Shown piece by piece: positions 33,687 through 42,774 of a stretch of DNA of 64,000 nucleotides. The position numbers and the translations under genes were made by a program. The stretch is from an uncultured Clostridia bacterium (GTDB lineage Bacteria > Bacillota > Clostridia > Lachnospirales > CAG-274), in NCBI GenBank assembly GCA_947630475.1, contig CANRHR010000007.1:31826-95825 (forward strand), written 5' to 3'. Positions within the stretch are counted from its first letter, which is position 1. The number at the start of each line of letters is the position of its first letter. The notes beneath the pieces are model-generated. The model did not search any database. It was not told where the DNA came from and saw nothing but the letters and a program-made list of their open reading frames with translations.

Positions 33687-35123
33687 ATGATAAGAACAAG
33701 ATTCGCCCCAAGCCCTACAGGCTATATGCATATAGGAAATTTGAGAACGGCGCTTTATGAATACCTCATTGCGAAATCACAGGGAGGAAAATTTATTTTA
33801 AGAATTGAAGATACAGACAGAGAGCGTTTTGTTGAGGGCGCTGTTGACGTTATTTATGAAACCCTGGCCATGGCGGGTATAAAATACGATGAAGGCCCGG
33901 ATGTCGGCGGAGATTACGGCCCTTATATTCAAAGTGAAAGAAAAAATAATTATATCGATTATGCAAAGCAGCTTGTGGATAAGGGAGAGGCTTATTATTG
34001 TTTTTGTACAAAACAAAGACTTGATGAATTAAAAAACAACAGTTCCGATAAAATCGCAAAATATGACAGACATTGCCTTAATATGCCCAAGCAGGAGATA
34101 GAGCAAAGGCTTAAAAACGGTGAAGAATATGTTATCCGCCAAAAAATAAGAGAGGGCAAAACCACTTTTAAGGATGTTGTTTACGGAGAGATAACGGTTG
34201 ATAACGATGAGCTTGACGATCAGATTTTAATTAAATCAGACGGGCTTGCAACATATAATTTTGCAAATGTCATAGATGATCATTTGATGAACATAACTCA
34301 TGTTGTAAGAGGATCGGAATATCTTTCGTCAACGCCTAAATATAATCTTCTTTATGAAGCGTTTGGCTGGGAAATACCGACATATATTCATCTGCCTGCG
34401 GTTATGAAAAACTCCGGAGAAAAGCTTTCAAAAAGAAATGGAGATGCATCGTTTCAGGATCTTATCAAAAAAGGCTATCTTCCCGAGGCTATTATAAATT
34501 ATGTAGCCCTGCTTGGCTGGGCGCCAAAGGAAAACAGAGAAATTTATTCTCTTGAAGAGCTTGAAAAGGTTTTTAATACAGACGGCTTAAGCAAATCGCC
34601 TGCAATTTTTGATATAGTTAAGCTTACATGGATGAACGGCGAATACATTAAAGCCATGGATTTTGATAAATTTTATGAGCTTGCCGAGCCTGTTTTGAAG
34701 CAGAGCGTAAAAACAGAAAAAATAGATTTGAAAAAAGCGGCAGGATATGTAAAAACAAGAATAGGCACTATAAATGAAATAGCTCAGATGTTGGATTTTA
34801 TAGATTCTCTTCCCGATTACGACAAGGCTCTTTATGTCCATAAAAAAATGAAAACAACAGAGGAAATTTCTCTTAAAAGCCTTAAGGAGGCCTTGTCTAT
34901 GCTTGAAAATATACAGGATTGGACAAATGACAGCCTTTATTCTTCTATGACAGAGCTTTGCAAAAATTTGGGAATAAAAAATTCACAGCTTCTTTGGCCC
35001 GTTAGGACGGCTCTTTCGGGAAAACCTACATCTCCATGCGGAGCAAGCGAGCTTGCCGAGCTTTTGGGCAAAGAGGAAACATTGAAAAGAATTAAAATAG
35101 GCATAGATAAGCTTGTTATTTAA
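33687..35123 (+). CDS. gltX: Glutamate--tRNA ligase
   Basis: GltX charges tRNA-Glu. The 478 residues start [20 protein letters not shown], the class I HIGH motif here reading [18 protein letters not shown] follows. The KMSKS loop reads [10 protein letters not shown] near residue 250. [11 protein letters not shown] and a later Cys/His region (DRHCLNMP) sit where zinc-binding residues are found in some family members. The C-terminal anticodon-binding domain ends in [19 protein letters not shown] precedes the ATG. Whether it discriminates Glu from Gln tRNAs cannot be judged here. Confidence 0.96.
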   Translation: MIRTRFAPSPTGYMHIGNLRTALYEYLIAKSQGGKFILRIEDTDRERFVEGAVDVIYETLAMAGIKYDEGPDVGGDYGPYIQSERKNNYIDYAKQLVDKGEAYYCFCTKQRLDELKNNSSDKIAKYDRHCLNMPKQEIEQRLKNGEEYVIRQKIREGKTTFKDVVYGEITVDNDELDDQILIKSDGLATYNFANVIDDHLMNITHVVRGSEYLSSTPKYNLLYEAFGWEIPTYIHLPAVMKNSGEKLSKRNGDASFQDLIKKGYLPEAIINYVALLGWAPKENREIYSLEELEKVFNTDGLSKSPAIFDIVKLTWMNGEYIKAMDFDKFYELAEPVLKQSVKTEKIDLKKAAGYVKTRIGTINEIAQMLDFIDSLPDYDKALYVHKKMKTTEEISLKSLKEALSMLENIQDWTNDSLYSSMTELCKNLGIKNSQLLWPVRTALSGKPTSPCGASELAELLGKEETLKRIKIGIDKLVI

Positions 35124-35145
35124 AAAATAATTTAAGGAGAAAAAA

Positions 35146-35616
35146 ATGAGTATAGGTGATATAATTTTAATTATTTTTGCTGTAATCGTTGTTATAGCGG
35201 CAGGGTTTTATATTTTTAATAAGTGGGCATATAAAAAAATCGATGCTCAGCAGTCTATTATAGACAAAAGCAAACAGAGAATGTCAATTTATGTTATAGA
35301 TAAAAGAAAAGACAAGATAACAAATATAAATATGCCCAAAATGGTTATAGAGCAGATTCCTAAATTTTATAAATTTATTAAGATGTATTTTGTTCAGGCT
35401 AAGGTAGGGCCTCAAATTGTAACGCTTATGTGTGATAAAAGAGTTTTTGAGGCTATACCGGTTAAGAAAAATGTTAAGGTTGAAATAGCCGGAATTTATA
35501 TCGTAAGCGTTATGGGAATGAAAACTCCGGAAGAAATTAAGGCTGCAAAAAAAGCTAAAAAAGAAAAAGAAAAGGCCGAAAAAAAAGCGTCTAAAAAAAG
35601 TAAAAAGAAAGCTTAA
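35146..35616 (+). CDS. Small membrane-anchored protein with Lys/Glu tail, unknown function
   Basis: I do not recognise this 156-residue protein. It has one N-terminal hydrophobic helix (residues 5-24, IILIIFAVIVVIAAGFYIF), then a cytoplasmic or wall-facing domain with KQRMSIYVIDKRKDKITNIN, VIEQIPKFYKFIKMYFVQAKVG and KNVKVEIAGIYIVSVMG, and a strongly charged C-terminal tail of Lys, Ala and Glu (residues 128-156) that may be coiled coil or bind nucleic acid. It starts 22 bases after gltX with AAGGAG, so is probably cotranscribed with it, and ends at a strong terminator. The soluble part looks like a compact alpha/beta fold. Coding is certain; function unknown. Confidence 0.85.
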   Translation: MSIGDIILIIFAVIVVIAAGFYIFNKWAYKKIDAQQSIIDKSKQRMSIYVIDKRKDKITNINMPKMVIEQIPKFYKFIKMYFVQAKVGPQIVTLMCDKRVFEAIPVKKNVKVEIAGIYIVSVMGMKTPEEIKAAKKAKKEKEKAEKKASKKSKKKA

Positions 35617-35623
35617 GTTTTTT

Positions 35624-35664
35624 ACGGAAATCAATTTTTAAAAATTTTATAAATTGATTTCCGT
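35624..35664 (+). terminator. Intrinsic terminator after gltX and the small membrane gene
   Basis: Perfect 14-bp stem ACGGAAATCAATTT/AAATTGATTTCCGT with a 13-base loop; T-rich DNA follows. Confidence 0.8.
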
Positions 35665-35699
35665 GTTGTTATTTTGTCGAAATTATTAATTTATGTATT

Positions 35700-35748
35700 T
35701 GGCGGCGATTAATACGCGGCATAAGCTCAGTACGAATATTATTAATTT
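35700..35748 (+). repeat. Intergenic repeat family A, right-half copy
   Basis: GGCGATTAATACGCGGCATAAG then TCAGTACGAATATTATTAA matches the right half of copies at 46961-47010 and 59101-59131. Confidence 0.7.
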
Positions 35749-35887
35749 GGTTGTTTATAATATGATATTATGTTAATATGTAATATGTGGAAGGTTTTAC
35801 AGTGTTAAAATCTGCGAAAATAAATTTTTTAAAACTAAAGTTTTTGTGATTTTTATCAACATATCATTAATTTATGAGGTAATTATT

Positions 35888-36310
35888 ATGATATATGAAA
35901 TGTTAAACGCCGATGATACCGAAAGGCTTGGCTTTGAGTTTGGCAAAAAGGCAAAAAAAGGAGATATATTTTCTCTTACAGGTGATTTGGGTGTTGGAAA
36001 AACTGTTTTTTCAAAGGGCTTTGCTAAGGGAATGGGCATTATAAGCAGCATTACAAGCCCAAGCTTTACTTTAATAAACGAATATTACGACGGCAGACTG
36101 CCTTTTTTTCATTTTGATGTTTACAGGCTTTCAAATGCTGAGCAGCTTTATGACATAGGCTATGAAGATTATTTTTATTCTGATGGGGTGTGTCTTATAG
36201 AGTGGGCTGATATTGTTAAAGAATTAATACCGAATAATTCGGTTTGGATAAACATAAAAAAGAACCTTGATAAAGGTGAAGATTACAGATTAATAGAAGT
36301 TTGCAAATGA
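35888..36310 (+). CDS. tsaE: tRNA threonylcarbamoyladenosine biosynthesis ATPase TsaE
   Basis: TsaE is the ATPase of the TsaB-TsaD-TsaE complex that makes t6A37 in tRNA. About 140 residues with the P-loop FSLTGDLGVGKTVFSKGFAK, the segment SPSFTLINEYY, HFDVYRLS and CLIEWADIV (Walker B-like), all family hallmarks. An upstream in-frame start would add a hydrophobic extension not found in the family; ATG 35888, 7 bases after GAGGT, is preferred. The gene overlaps or abuts tsaB and is followed by rimI, a common trio. Confidence 0.95.
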   Translation: MIYEMLNADDTERLGFEFGKKAKKGDIFSLTGDLGVGKTVFSKGFAKGMGIISSITSPSFTLINEYYDGRLPFFHFDVYRLSNAEQLYDIGYEDYFYSDGVCLIEWADIVKELIPNNSVWINIKKNLDKGEDYRLIEVCK

Positions 36311-36327
36311 TTGAAAAAGGTGATTTA

Positions 36328-37035
36328 ATGAGAATTTTATCTATAGAGTCCTCTTCTATGACAGCAAGCGCCGCTATATGTGAGGATAAAAAAACAATAT
36401 GTGAAATAAGTTTGGATTTTAAAAAAAATCATTCTCAAACTCTCATGCCTATTATTGAAAATATGTTTAAAATGCTCGGCATAGAAAAACAGAGTATCGA
36501 TTACATAGCCTGCGCCTGCGGCCCCGGCTCATTTACAGGGCTTAGGATAGGTGCGGCTGCGGCAAAGGGGCTTGCTTTGGGGCTTAATAAAAAAATTATA
36601 CCTGTTCCTACTTTAGGCGCTCTTGCATATAATATTTTAAGTGAAGAAAGATTTATTGTTCCTATGCTCGATGCAAGAAGAAATCAGGTTTTTAGCTGTG
36701 CTTACAGCTTTAATGCATTAAGCGGATATGAAAAATTTACCGATTATCTTGTTGAAGATATAGATATTATTATTGATTTTCTCAAACAAAATGATATGAA
36801 ATGCGTATTTTTAGGTGACGGAGCAGTTTTACATGAAAATAAAATTTTGAAAAATGATGATTTTATAATCGCCCCCATTAATATGAATATGCCGAGGGCG
36901 GCTTCTGTGGGCGCTTATGCTTTTGATAATATTAAGACGGCTGTTGAAAGCAGTGATTTTAATATTTTATATCTGAGAAAATCTCAGGCTGAAAGAGAAT
37001 ATGATATGAGGGAAAAAATTAATGATAAAACTTGA
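36328..37035 (+). CDS. tsaB: tRNA threonylcarbamoyladenosine biosynthesis protein TsaB
   Basis: TsaB is the scaffold partner of the TsaD enzyme in t6A formation. About 235 residues beginning MRILSIESSSMTASAAI with the ASKHA-fold N-terminus, then CGPGSFTGLRIGAAAAKGLA, the best-conserved family motif, and PMLDARRNQVF. ATG 36328 has AAAAAGGTG upstream; an earlier ATG (36307) overlapping the tsaE stop is possible. The 3' end overlaps rimI by 14 bases. TsaD is not in the window. Confidence 0.94.
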   Translation: MRILSIESSSMTASAAICEDKKTICEISLDFKKNHSQTLMPIIENMFKMLGIEKQSIDYIACACGPGSFTGLRIGAAAAKGLALGLNKKIIPVPTLGALAYNILSEERFIVPMLDARRNQVFSCAYSFNALSGYEKFTDYLVEDIDIIIDFLKQNDMKCVFLGDGAVLHENKILKNDDFIIAPINMNMPRAASVGAYAFDNIKTAVESSDFNILYLRKSQAEREYDMREKINDKT

Positions 37036-37486
37036 AAAGTTTGGTAAAAAGCATATAAACGCTGTGCTGAAAATAGAAGAGCAATGCTTTTCTATGCCAT
37101 GGAGCAAAGCCTCGCTTGAAAAAGAGATTAAAAACGATATAGCGATTTATGTTGTTGCGACTGAGGGCGATAAAGTGGTTGGTTATGGCGGTATGTGGCA
37201 TATTGTAAATGAAGGCCATATTACAAATATAGCTGTTGATAAAAATTATCGCTCAAGAGGAATTGCAACAATGATATTAAACAGACTGTTTGAAATAGGC
37301 CGTCAAAATCAAATGATTGGCATAACTCTTGAAGTTAGAATGAGTAATAATGCGGCAAAAAATCTATATAAAAAGCTTGGCTTTGTCATTGAGGGCATAA
37401 GAAGAGAATATTATGAGGATAACGGAGAAGATGCCGTAATTATGTGGAAATATTTTATCGATACAAATCTTATTGAAAATTTTTGA
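37022..37486 (+). CDS. rimI: Ribosomal-protein-alanine N-acetyltransferase RimI-type GNAT
   Basis: A 154-residue GNAT acetyltransferase. The start KLEKFGKKHINAVLKIEEQCF and PWSKASLEKEI are typical of RimI. The acetyl-CoA motif is VDKNYRSRGIATMIL, and LEVRMSNNAAKNLYKKLGF is the C-terminal GNAT signature. RimI acetylates the N-terminus of S18 in E. coli; in Firmicutes its place after tsaB is conserved but the substrate is less certain. GAGGG ribosome site inside the end of tsaB. Confidence 0.9.
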   Translation: MIKLEKFGKKHINAVLKIEEQCFSMPWSKASLEKEIKNDIAIYVVATEGDKVVGYGGMWHIVNEGHITNIAVDKNYRSRGIATMILNRLFEIGRQNQMIGITLEVRMSNNAAKNLYKKLGFVIEGIRREYYEDNGEDAVIMWKYFIDTNLIENF

Positions 37487-37519
37487 AAAACAGTTTCGCT
37501 GAAAGGCTTGGTATAGATT

Positions 37520-39928
37520 ATGATTAAGGAATTAAATTATAAAGAGCTTAAAAAATGGTTTGATGAAAATGAGTTTGGCTTTAAAACAACATCGGAAATA
37601 CAGCCGTGCAAAAATGTTATAGGCCAGGAAAGAGCAATAGAAGCCCTTGAATTTGCGCTTAATGTAAAGAATAAGGGCTATAACGTTTTTATGTGCGGCG
37701 TAAGGGGAACAGGAAAAACTTCTTTTGCGATAGAATATGCAAAAAAAGCGGCGGCAGCTGAAAAAACTCCCAACGATATGTGCTATGTTTATAACTTTGA
37801 TAACCCAAAATATCCAAAGCTTTTATATTTTGAAGCCGGAAAGGGCAGAGAATTTAAAGAGGAATTTGAAGATATAATACAGATTTTAAGTTTGGAAATA
37901 CCTAAGGCTTATAACGACAGGGATTATGAGGAGCAAAAAGAAAGCATAGTTAAGGATTATCAGGAAAAAAGAGATGAAATTGTAAAGATAATGACAGAAG
38001 AGGCAAAGCAATACGGATTTGGCGTTAAAATGACAAATTCCGGAATGTATTTTTTGCCTATAGTTGACGGCGTTACCATATCCGAAGAGGATTTTGAAAG
38101 CTTAAGCGAAGAGCAAAAAAATGAAATTTCGGCTCAGTCTGATATTATACAGGATAAGGCTGCCGAAATTATGAGAGTTATTAAAGATTTTGAAAAGCAG
38201 ACGAAAAAAGAAATCGATTCTATAGAGTATAATATTGTTCTTTTTACTGTGGGCTATTATCTCAGTCCTCTTCAGGATAAATATAGGGATAACGATGAAG
38301 TTTCAAAATATCTTGCCAAAATTAAAGAGGATATTCTCGATAATATAGAAGATTTTGTTGAAGATGATTCCGAAGAGGACGAAGCGGCAGCCGTACAGAT
38401 GATACTGCCTTGGATAAGCAAAAAAACAACGGAAGAAAGCCTTAATAAATATAAGGTAAATCTTATTGTGGATAACTCAGAGCTTAACGGAGCGCCGGTT
38501 ATAGTGGATTATAATCCTACATATTCAAACCTTATAGGTGAGGTTGAATATGACAGCGAATACGGAAATTTTATAACCGATTATATGAAGATAAAACCCG
38601 GGCTTCTTCATAAAGCCAACGGAGGATATCTTATTCTTCAGGCAAGTGATTTGCTTTCAAATCCGTATGCGTGGGAAACTCTCAGAAGAGTTTTAAAAAC
38701 AGGCGAAATAGTGATAGAGCCTATTAAGGAATATCAGCTTGGCGCAATCGCCGTAGCATCTATCAGGCCGGAGGCTGCCAAATGTTCGGTTAAGGTTATA
38801 CTTGTCGGATCAAGCTATTATTATGATATTTTAAATGAATATGACGACGAATTTTTAAAGCTTTTTAAAATAGCGCCTATGTTTGATTATGAAATGAAAC
38901 TTACAGATGAAAACGTTAAAAATGTAGCTTGTTTTATAAAAGGTTTTGTGGCTAAGGAAAACAGCCTTGAATTTGATGTTGGCGCCGTTAGGGCTGTGGT
39001 TGAATATTCTGTAAGGCTTGCCGAAAGAAAAGACAGATTATCTACCTGTTTCAGCCAGATAAACGAAATTCTTGCCGAAGCCAACGCATGGGCAAAAATG
39101 GACCATGCCGAGATTATAAGCGAAAAATATGTTAAAAAGGCTGTTAAAAAGAAAATCAGCTTCGCAGGCTTATATGAAGATAAGCTTACAGAAATGATAA
39201 TGGAAAATGATATGCTTATAGAAACGCAAGGCGAAGCGGTAGGTCAGATAAACGCCCTTACTGTTATAGATATGGGAACTTACAGCTTTGGAAAGCCTTC
39301 AAGAATTACAGCATCAAGCTATCTTGGCAAATCCGGCATTATAAATATAGAAAAAGAAGCTCAAATGAGCGGCAATATTCATGACAAGGGCGTTCAGGTT
39401 ATAAAGGGGTATCTTGGCGGAAAATATGCTCAGGATTTTCCTTTAAGCTTATCATGCAGGATATGCTTTGAGCAAAGTTACAGTTATATAGACGGCGACA
39501 GCGCTTCAAGCGCAGAAATTTATGCCGTTTTATCAAGCCTTTCTGGGCTTCCGTTAAGGCAGGATATTGCCGTTACGGGAAGCGTTAACCAAAAGGGAGT
39601 TATTCAGCCTATAGGCGGTGTAATTTATAAAATAGAGGGATTTTTTGATATTTGCAGCAGAAGAGGATTAACCGGCAGCCAGGGCGTTATTATTCCCGTT
39701 CAAAATGTTAAGGATTTGGTGCTTAACGATGAAGTAATAGATGCCGTTAAAGAGGGATTGTTTCATATATATCCCGTTTCTTCGATTGATGAAGGAATAG
39801 AAATTTTAACGGGAGTTAAGGCGGGAACAAAATCCAAAACAGGAAAATACAGCCAAAATACTGTTCATGGCAGGGTTTTAAAACAGCTTAAAAGCTATTA
39901 TAAAAAGTCTTCTGTTGAGGAGGAATAA
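37520..39928 (+). CDS. Lon-like ATP-dependent protease (LonB/COG1067 type)
   Basis: An 802-residue AAA+ protease of the Lon-related type with an N-terminal AAA_32-like ATPase half and a C-terminal Lon serine/lysine protease domain. The P-loop is CGVRGTGKTSFAIEYAKK near residue 60, interrupted by a long helical insertion (about 110-300) as in this subfamily. The catalytic Ser661 is in DGDSASSAE and Lys704 in GGVIYKIEG; the 43-residue spacing equals that of E. coli Lon (679 and 722). No substrate-binding Lon N-domain is seen. It follows rimI and precedes a HAD phosphatase. Roles of this subfamily are poorly known. Confidence 0.9.
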   Translation: MIKELNYKELKKWFDENEFGFKTTSEIQPCKNVIGQERAIEALEFALNVKNKGYNVFMCGVRGTGKTSFAIEYAKKAAAAEKTPNDMCYVYNFDNPKYPKLLYFEAGKGREFKEEFEDIIQILSLEIPKAYNDRDYEEQKESIVKDYQEKRDEIVKIMTEEAKQYGFGVKMTNSGMYFLPIVDGVTISEEDFESLSEEQKNEISAQSDIIQDKAAEIMRVIKDFEKQTKKEIDSIEYNIVLFTVGYYLSPLQDKYRDNDEVSKYLAKIKEDILDNIEDFVEDDSEEDEAAAVQMILPWISKKTTEESLNKYKVNLIVDNSELNGAPVIVDYNPTYSNLIGEVEYDSEYGNFITDYMKIKPGLLHKANGGYLILQASDLLSNPYAWETLRRVLKTGEIVIEPIKEYQLGAIAVASIRPEAAKCSVKVILVGSSYYYDILNEYDDEFLKLFKIAPMFDYEMKLTDENVKNVACFIKGFVAKENSLEFDVGAVRAVVEYSVRLAERKDRLSTCFSQINEILAEANAWAKMDHAEIISEKYVKKAVKKKISFAGLYEDKLTEMIMENDMLIETQGEAVGQINALTVIDMGTYSFGKPSRITASSYLGKSGIINIEKEAQMSGNIHDKGVQVIKGYLGGKYAQDFPLSLSCRICFEQSYSYIDGDSASSAEIYAVLSSLSGLPLRQDIAVTGSVNQKGVIQPIGGVIYKIEGFFDICSRRGLTGSQGVIIPVQNVKDLVLNDEVIDAVKEGLFHIYPVSSIDEGIEILTGVKAGTKSKTGKYSQNTVHGRVLKQLKSYYKKSSVEEE

Positions 39929-39929
39929 A

Positions 39930-40580
39930 ATGATAAAAGCAGTTATTTTTGATATGGATGGGCTTATGTTTGATACAGAAGCCTTATCAAGCGAAGCATG
40001 GAAATACGTAGGTGAAAAATTCGGATACGATATTACAGGTGATATTATAGCAAAAACAAGAGCATTGGATGTTAATCACATTAAAGAAATATTTGAAAAA
40101 AATTTTGGTGAAGATATCGATTTCTTTAATTTATATTCTGTTCATAATGCGTATATGAATGAATATATAGACGATAACGGCATACCTATTAAAAATGGTC
40201 TTAAAGAGCTTCTTGATTATGTTAAAAAAAGAGGCCTTAAAATAGCTATTGCCACCTCTACGGATAATAAAAGAACGGTTTATTACCTTACAAAAGCCAA
40301 CATTCTAAAATATTTTAATAATATTTTATGCGGGGATATGGTTGAAAACGGTAAGCCCGATCCGGAAATTTATTTAAAAGCAGCCGACAGCCTTGGCTTT
40401 AAGCCGGAACAATGCATTGTTTTGGAGGATTCTTTAAACGGATCTCTTGCGGCTTACAATGCGGGTTGTCCTGTTATTATGGTGCCTGATTTGGATAAGC
40501 CGGGCAAAAAAATTAAAAAAATAGTTGATGATCTTGCAAAGGATTTAAATGATGTTATAAAAAAGCTTGAAAAAATGTAA
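39930..40580 (+). CDS. HAD-superfamily phosphatase, beta-phosphoglucomutase-like
   Basis: A cytosolic HAD hydrolase of about 216 residues. Motif I is AVIFDMDGLMFDTE, motif II lies in IAIATSTDNKRT, and motif IV is CIVLEDSLNGSLAAYNAG; the alpha-helical cap between residues 15 and 85 makes it subfamily I, like beta-phosphoglucomutase and sugar-phosphate phosphatases. Motif I Asp-x-Asp is intact. ATG 39930 follows GAGGAGG and lies one base after the protease stop, so the two are translationally linked. Substrate unknown. Confidence 0.88.
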   Translation: MIKAVIFDMDGLMFDTEALSSEAWKYVGEKFGYDITGDIIAKTRALDVNHIKEIFEKNFGEDIDFFNLYSVHNAYMNEYIDDNGIPIKNGLKELLDYVKKRGLKIAIATSTDNKRTVYYLTKANILKYFNNILCGDMVENGKPDPEIYLKAADSLGFKPEQCIVLEDSLNGSLAAYNAGCPVIMVPDLDKPGKKIKKIVDDLAKDLNDVIKKLEKM

Positions 40581-40588
40581 GATATCAG

Positions 40589-40627
40589 TATACGAAAAAG
40601 TTAATTAACTTTTTCGTATATTTTTTT
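40589..40627 (+). terminator. Terminator after the HAD gene
   Basis: A 32-base perfect palindrome (TATACGAAAAAGTTAA and its complement) followed by TTTTTTT. It also closes the unit facing it. Confidence 0.85.
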
Positions 40628-40649
40628 ATAGAGGGGATTTTATTGTTTT

Positions 40650-40811
40650 TTAAATTATATCCATTTTTTGAGCAAGATCTTCCGCCTTGCCAAGCATTTT
40701 TTTGCCGTCTTTCATTATTCTTTTTCTTGTCTTTCTGTCGCTCATTGCATAGGTTAAGCCTGCGGCGCCTACCAAACCGCCTATAAGCATTCCTTTAGCA
40801 AATTTCTGCAT
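40650..40811 (-). CDS. YtxH-like small membrane-associated protein
   Basis: A 53-residue gene, shorter than most gene finders' limits but with an AAAGGAGG site 8 bases before the ATG. The N-terminal MQKFAKGMLIGGLVGAAGLTY is a glycine-zipper hydrophobic helix, followed by SDRKTRKRIMKDGKKMLGKA and an amphipathic tail EDLAQKMDII. The glycine-rich helix followed by a basic-charged coil is the YtxH/YtxH-like pattern often found in envelope-stress proteins. It lies alone between convergent terminators and upstream of a lipoprotein gene on the same strand. Coding is supported by the ribosome site; function unknown. Confidence 0.75.
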   Translation of the reverse strand: MQKFAKGMLIGGLVGAAGLTYAMSDRKTRKRIMKDGKKMLGKAEDLAQKMDII

Positions 40812-40910
40812 AAAAATTCCTCCTTTATTGTTGTTGACAGATTAGCTCTGCAATATTATTATTGTCATAAACCTAAAAATTATTAAATGCGGTTTATAAT
40901 TTTATATTTT

Positions 40911-42182
40911 TTAATTATTTTTTGTTATATAAATTGAAAAATTTTCTTTTATTATTTTTAAATTATTAAGTTTGGCAAGCTCTGAAAGATTATCATATTG
41001 ATTTGAATCTATTTGTATTGAATAATTTTTATCATTTAAAAGGCGTAAAATCTCTGACAGATAGTGGGGAATATAATAATTTCCGTTTTTTTCTGCAGCA
41101 AGCTTTGAGAATAATATTTTTTGAGGATAAGAATAATCTTGTTCTGTTGTAAAGCTGTTTTTAAAATAAGAATCTGAAATAGATTTTTTATAAGAATCTG
41201 TAACATTATCATTGTTTGTAATAAGAAAGCTGTTTGGATTTGTATTTTCGGTATTTAAAAGTGTTGAAGCGTCAAAATCCATATAATATACAGCTTTTAT
41301 TCTGGGATATTTATTTTTTAGCATTACATAAAAATTTGAAATTTCTTCTGATGCTTCGTTTGTGTAATAGGTGTGATTATCGGCGCTATAGTTTGAAATT
41401 CCCAAAGAGGAAATCATAAGAGGATATTTGCTTTGATATTTGTTGTAAAAATAATTTAGAGAAGAAACAGAGCAATTTTTTATATTATTGTTTTCTATGG
41501 GCATATATATATTTATTCCTACCCAATCTACACTTTGGGCATTAGGAAAGTAATTGTCGATTTTATAAAGCTCTTCGCTGTTTGTTATAAAGACAAACGC
41601 AGTATTGGGAGCATAGGCATTAAATTCGGCTCTTGCGTATTCAAAAAATTTTTTATATATTTCGGCAGGATAGCCGTTTTTGGCAGGCTCCGGATAAAAT
41701 CCGATTAAAACAGGCTCATTAAGCTCGCCAAACTTTTTGGCATATTCTGTGATTAAGCGATAGTCAAAAGGAGTTTCTTTATTTTTGGCATCGATAATAA
41801 TAAAAGGAAGCTTGAAATCTTTTCGACAGTTTAATATCCAGCCGGCAGGAAATTCTTCGCCAAGCTTTAAATGATATTTATAGCTTGAATGAGCTGAGGT
41901 TTTAAGCTCGAATTGTGCCATATCAAATCCTATGGATCTGTCAGCCAAAATATAAGCCCCGGCATAGCAGCCGCTGTATGGCTCAAATTTTTTAAGCTCA
42001 TAATTTGAAAGAGAGTAATAAAGGCTTAAGTTTTTGTTAATGTAAGGCTCTGCGGCGGCAGGGGAAGCAATAATATCGCTGTTTGATTTTATAACATCGG
42101 TTTCATTTTGGCAGGCATTTAAGCAAAATACGCCTAAGAAAAATAAAAAAAGCAAAATTATTGCCTTGATTTTAAAATTCAT
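40911..42182 (-). CDS. Lipoprotein with GH26-like (mannanase-fold) domain, probably non-catalytic
   Basis: A 423-residue surface lipoprotein: signal and lipobox LNAC (cysteine at residue 24), a Ser/Ala-rich spacer, then a TIM-barrel-like domain (about 45-320). It resembles glycoside hydrolase family 26: IGFYPEPAKNGY with a Glu in the position of the acid/base, DWVGINIYMPIE, and LMISSLGIS where the nucleophile Glu (ISE-G) would sit; here Ser replaces Glu, so activity is doubtful. The last 100 residues (NGNYYIPHYLSEIL) look like a small extra domain. Read-out AGAGGT ribosome site. Sits beside recU. Family assignment is by pattern only. Confidence 0.65.
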   Translation of the reverse strand: MNFKIKAIILLFLFFLGVFCLNACQNETDVIKSNSDIIASPAAAEPYINKNLSLYYSLSNYELKKFEPYSGCYAGAYILADRSIGFDMAQFELKTSAHSSYKYHLKLGEEFPAGWILNCRKDFKLPFIIIDAKNKETPFDYRLITEYAKKFGELNEPVLIGFYPEPAKNGYPAEIYKKFFEYARAEFNAYAPNTAFVFITNSEELYKIDNYFPNAQSVDWVGINIYMPIENNNIKNCSVSSLNYFYNKYQSKYPLMISSLGISNYSADNHTYYTNEASEEISNFYVMLKNKYPRIKAVYYMDFDASTLLNTENTNPNSFLITNNDNVTDSYKKSISDSYFKNSFTTEQDYSYPQKILFSKLAAEKNGNYYIPHYLSEILRLLNDKNYSIQIDSNQYDNLSELAKLNNLKIIKENFSIYITKNN

Positions 42183-42210
42183 AATTATACCTCTTATATT
42201 AAAATTTATA

Positions 42211-42744
42211 TCAATCTATTGTTGATAAATATGTATTTAGAGTATCGAGGTAATGAAGAATAAAACCGTTTTTGGAATAAATTCTAAATTTTTGATTAAA
42301 AGCGCTGTATGGTATTGATTTGCGTCCGCCGTTTAAAGATGAATCATAATATTGCTTTAATATATCAAAGGGAAGAAAAAAATATTCATCATAAGCCCTA
42401 AAGTAAACCAATAAAAATGAAATGCCATCCTGCCTTGAAAAGCTGTCCATAAACTCTATTTGATGAGGATGAATATTGTTTATAGGCAGGCTTTTTAAGG
42501 CTGTTTCTTTTGCATCGAAGCAGACAGGTATTCCCTGAACAGCGCCTATATAATCTACTGTAGATTGTTTTTCAAAATAAGCTAAAGTAATATTTTTTCC
42601 GTCTTCGCTTATTTTAACGGGGGTTATAGGCGTAGGTATTTTTTGTATTATAGCCAGATTTTTTTGTCTGTAAACATCGTTTGTCATATTAATAATTTCT
42701 TCTAAGGAATTTCCTCTAAGGCCTCTTGTGTTCCAAAAACCCAA
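42211..42744 (-). CDS. recU: Holliday junction resolvase RecU (TTG start)
   Basis: RecU resolves Holliday junctions and modulates RecA in Firmicutes. About 177 residues. Family text: FWNTRGLRGNSLEEIINMTN at the N-terminus, TVDYIGAVQGIPVCFDAKET, containing the metal-binding Asp, Glu and Lys of the type II nuclease-like site, and HPHQIEFMDSFSRQDGI. The TTG at 42744 is preferred to a GTG further upstream because AAAGGTGG lies 8 bases before it. Usually recU pairs with a penicillin-binding-protein gene; here the neighbours are a lipoprotein and queG. Confidence 0.92.
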   Translation of the reverse strand: MGFWNTRGLRGNSLEEIINMTNDVYRQKNLAIIQKIPTPITPVKISEDGKNITLAYFEKQSTVDYIGAVQGIPVCFDAKETALKSLPINNIHPHQIEFMDSFSRQDGISFLLVYFRAYDEYFFLPFDILKQYYDSSLNGGRKSIPYSAFNQKFRIYSKNGFILHYLDTLNTYLSTID

Positions 42745-42774
42745 TATAAATACCACCTTTCGTCTTAAAGACAG

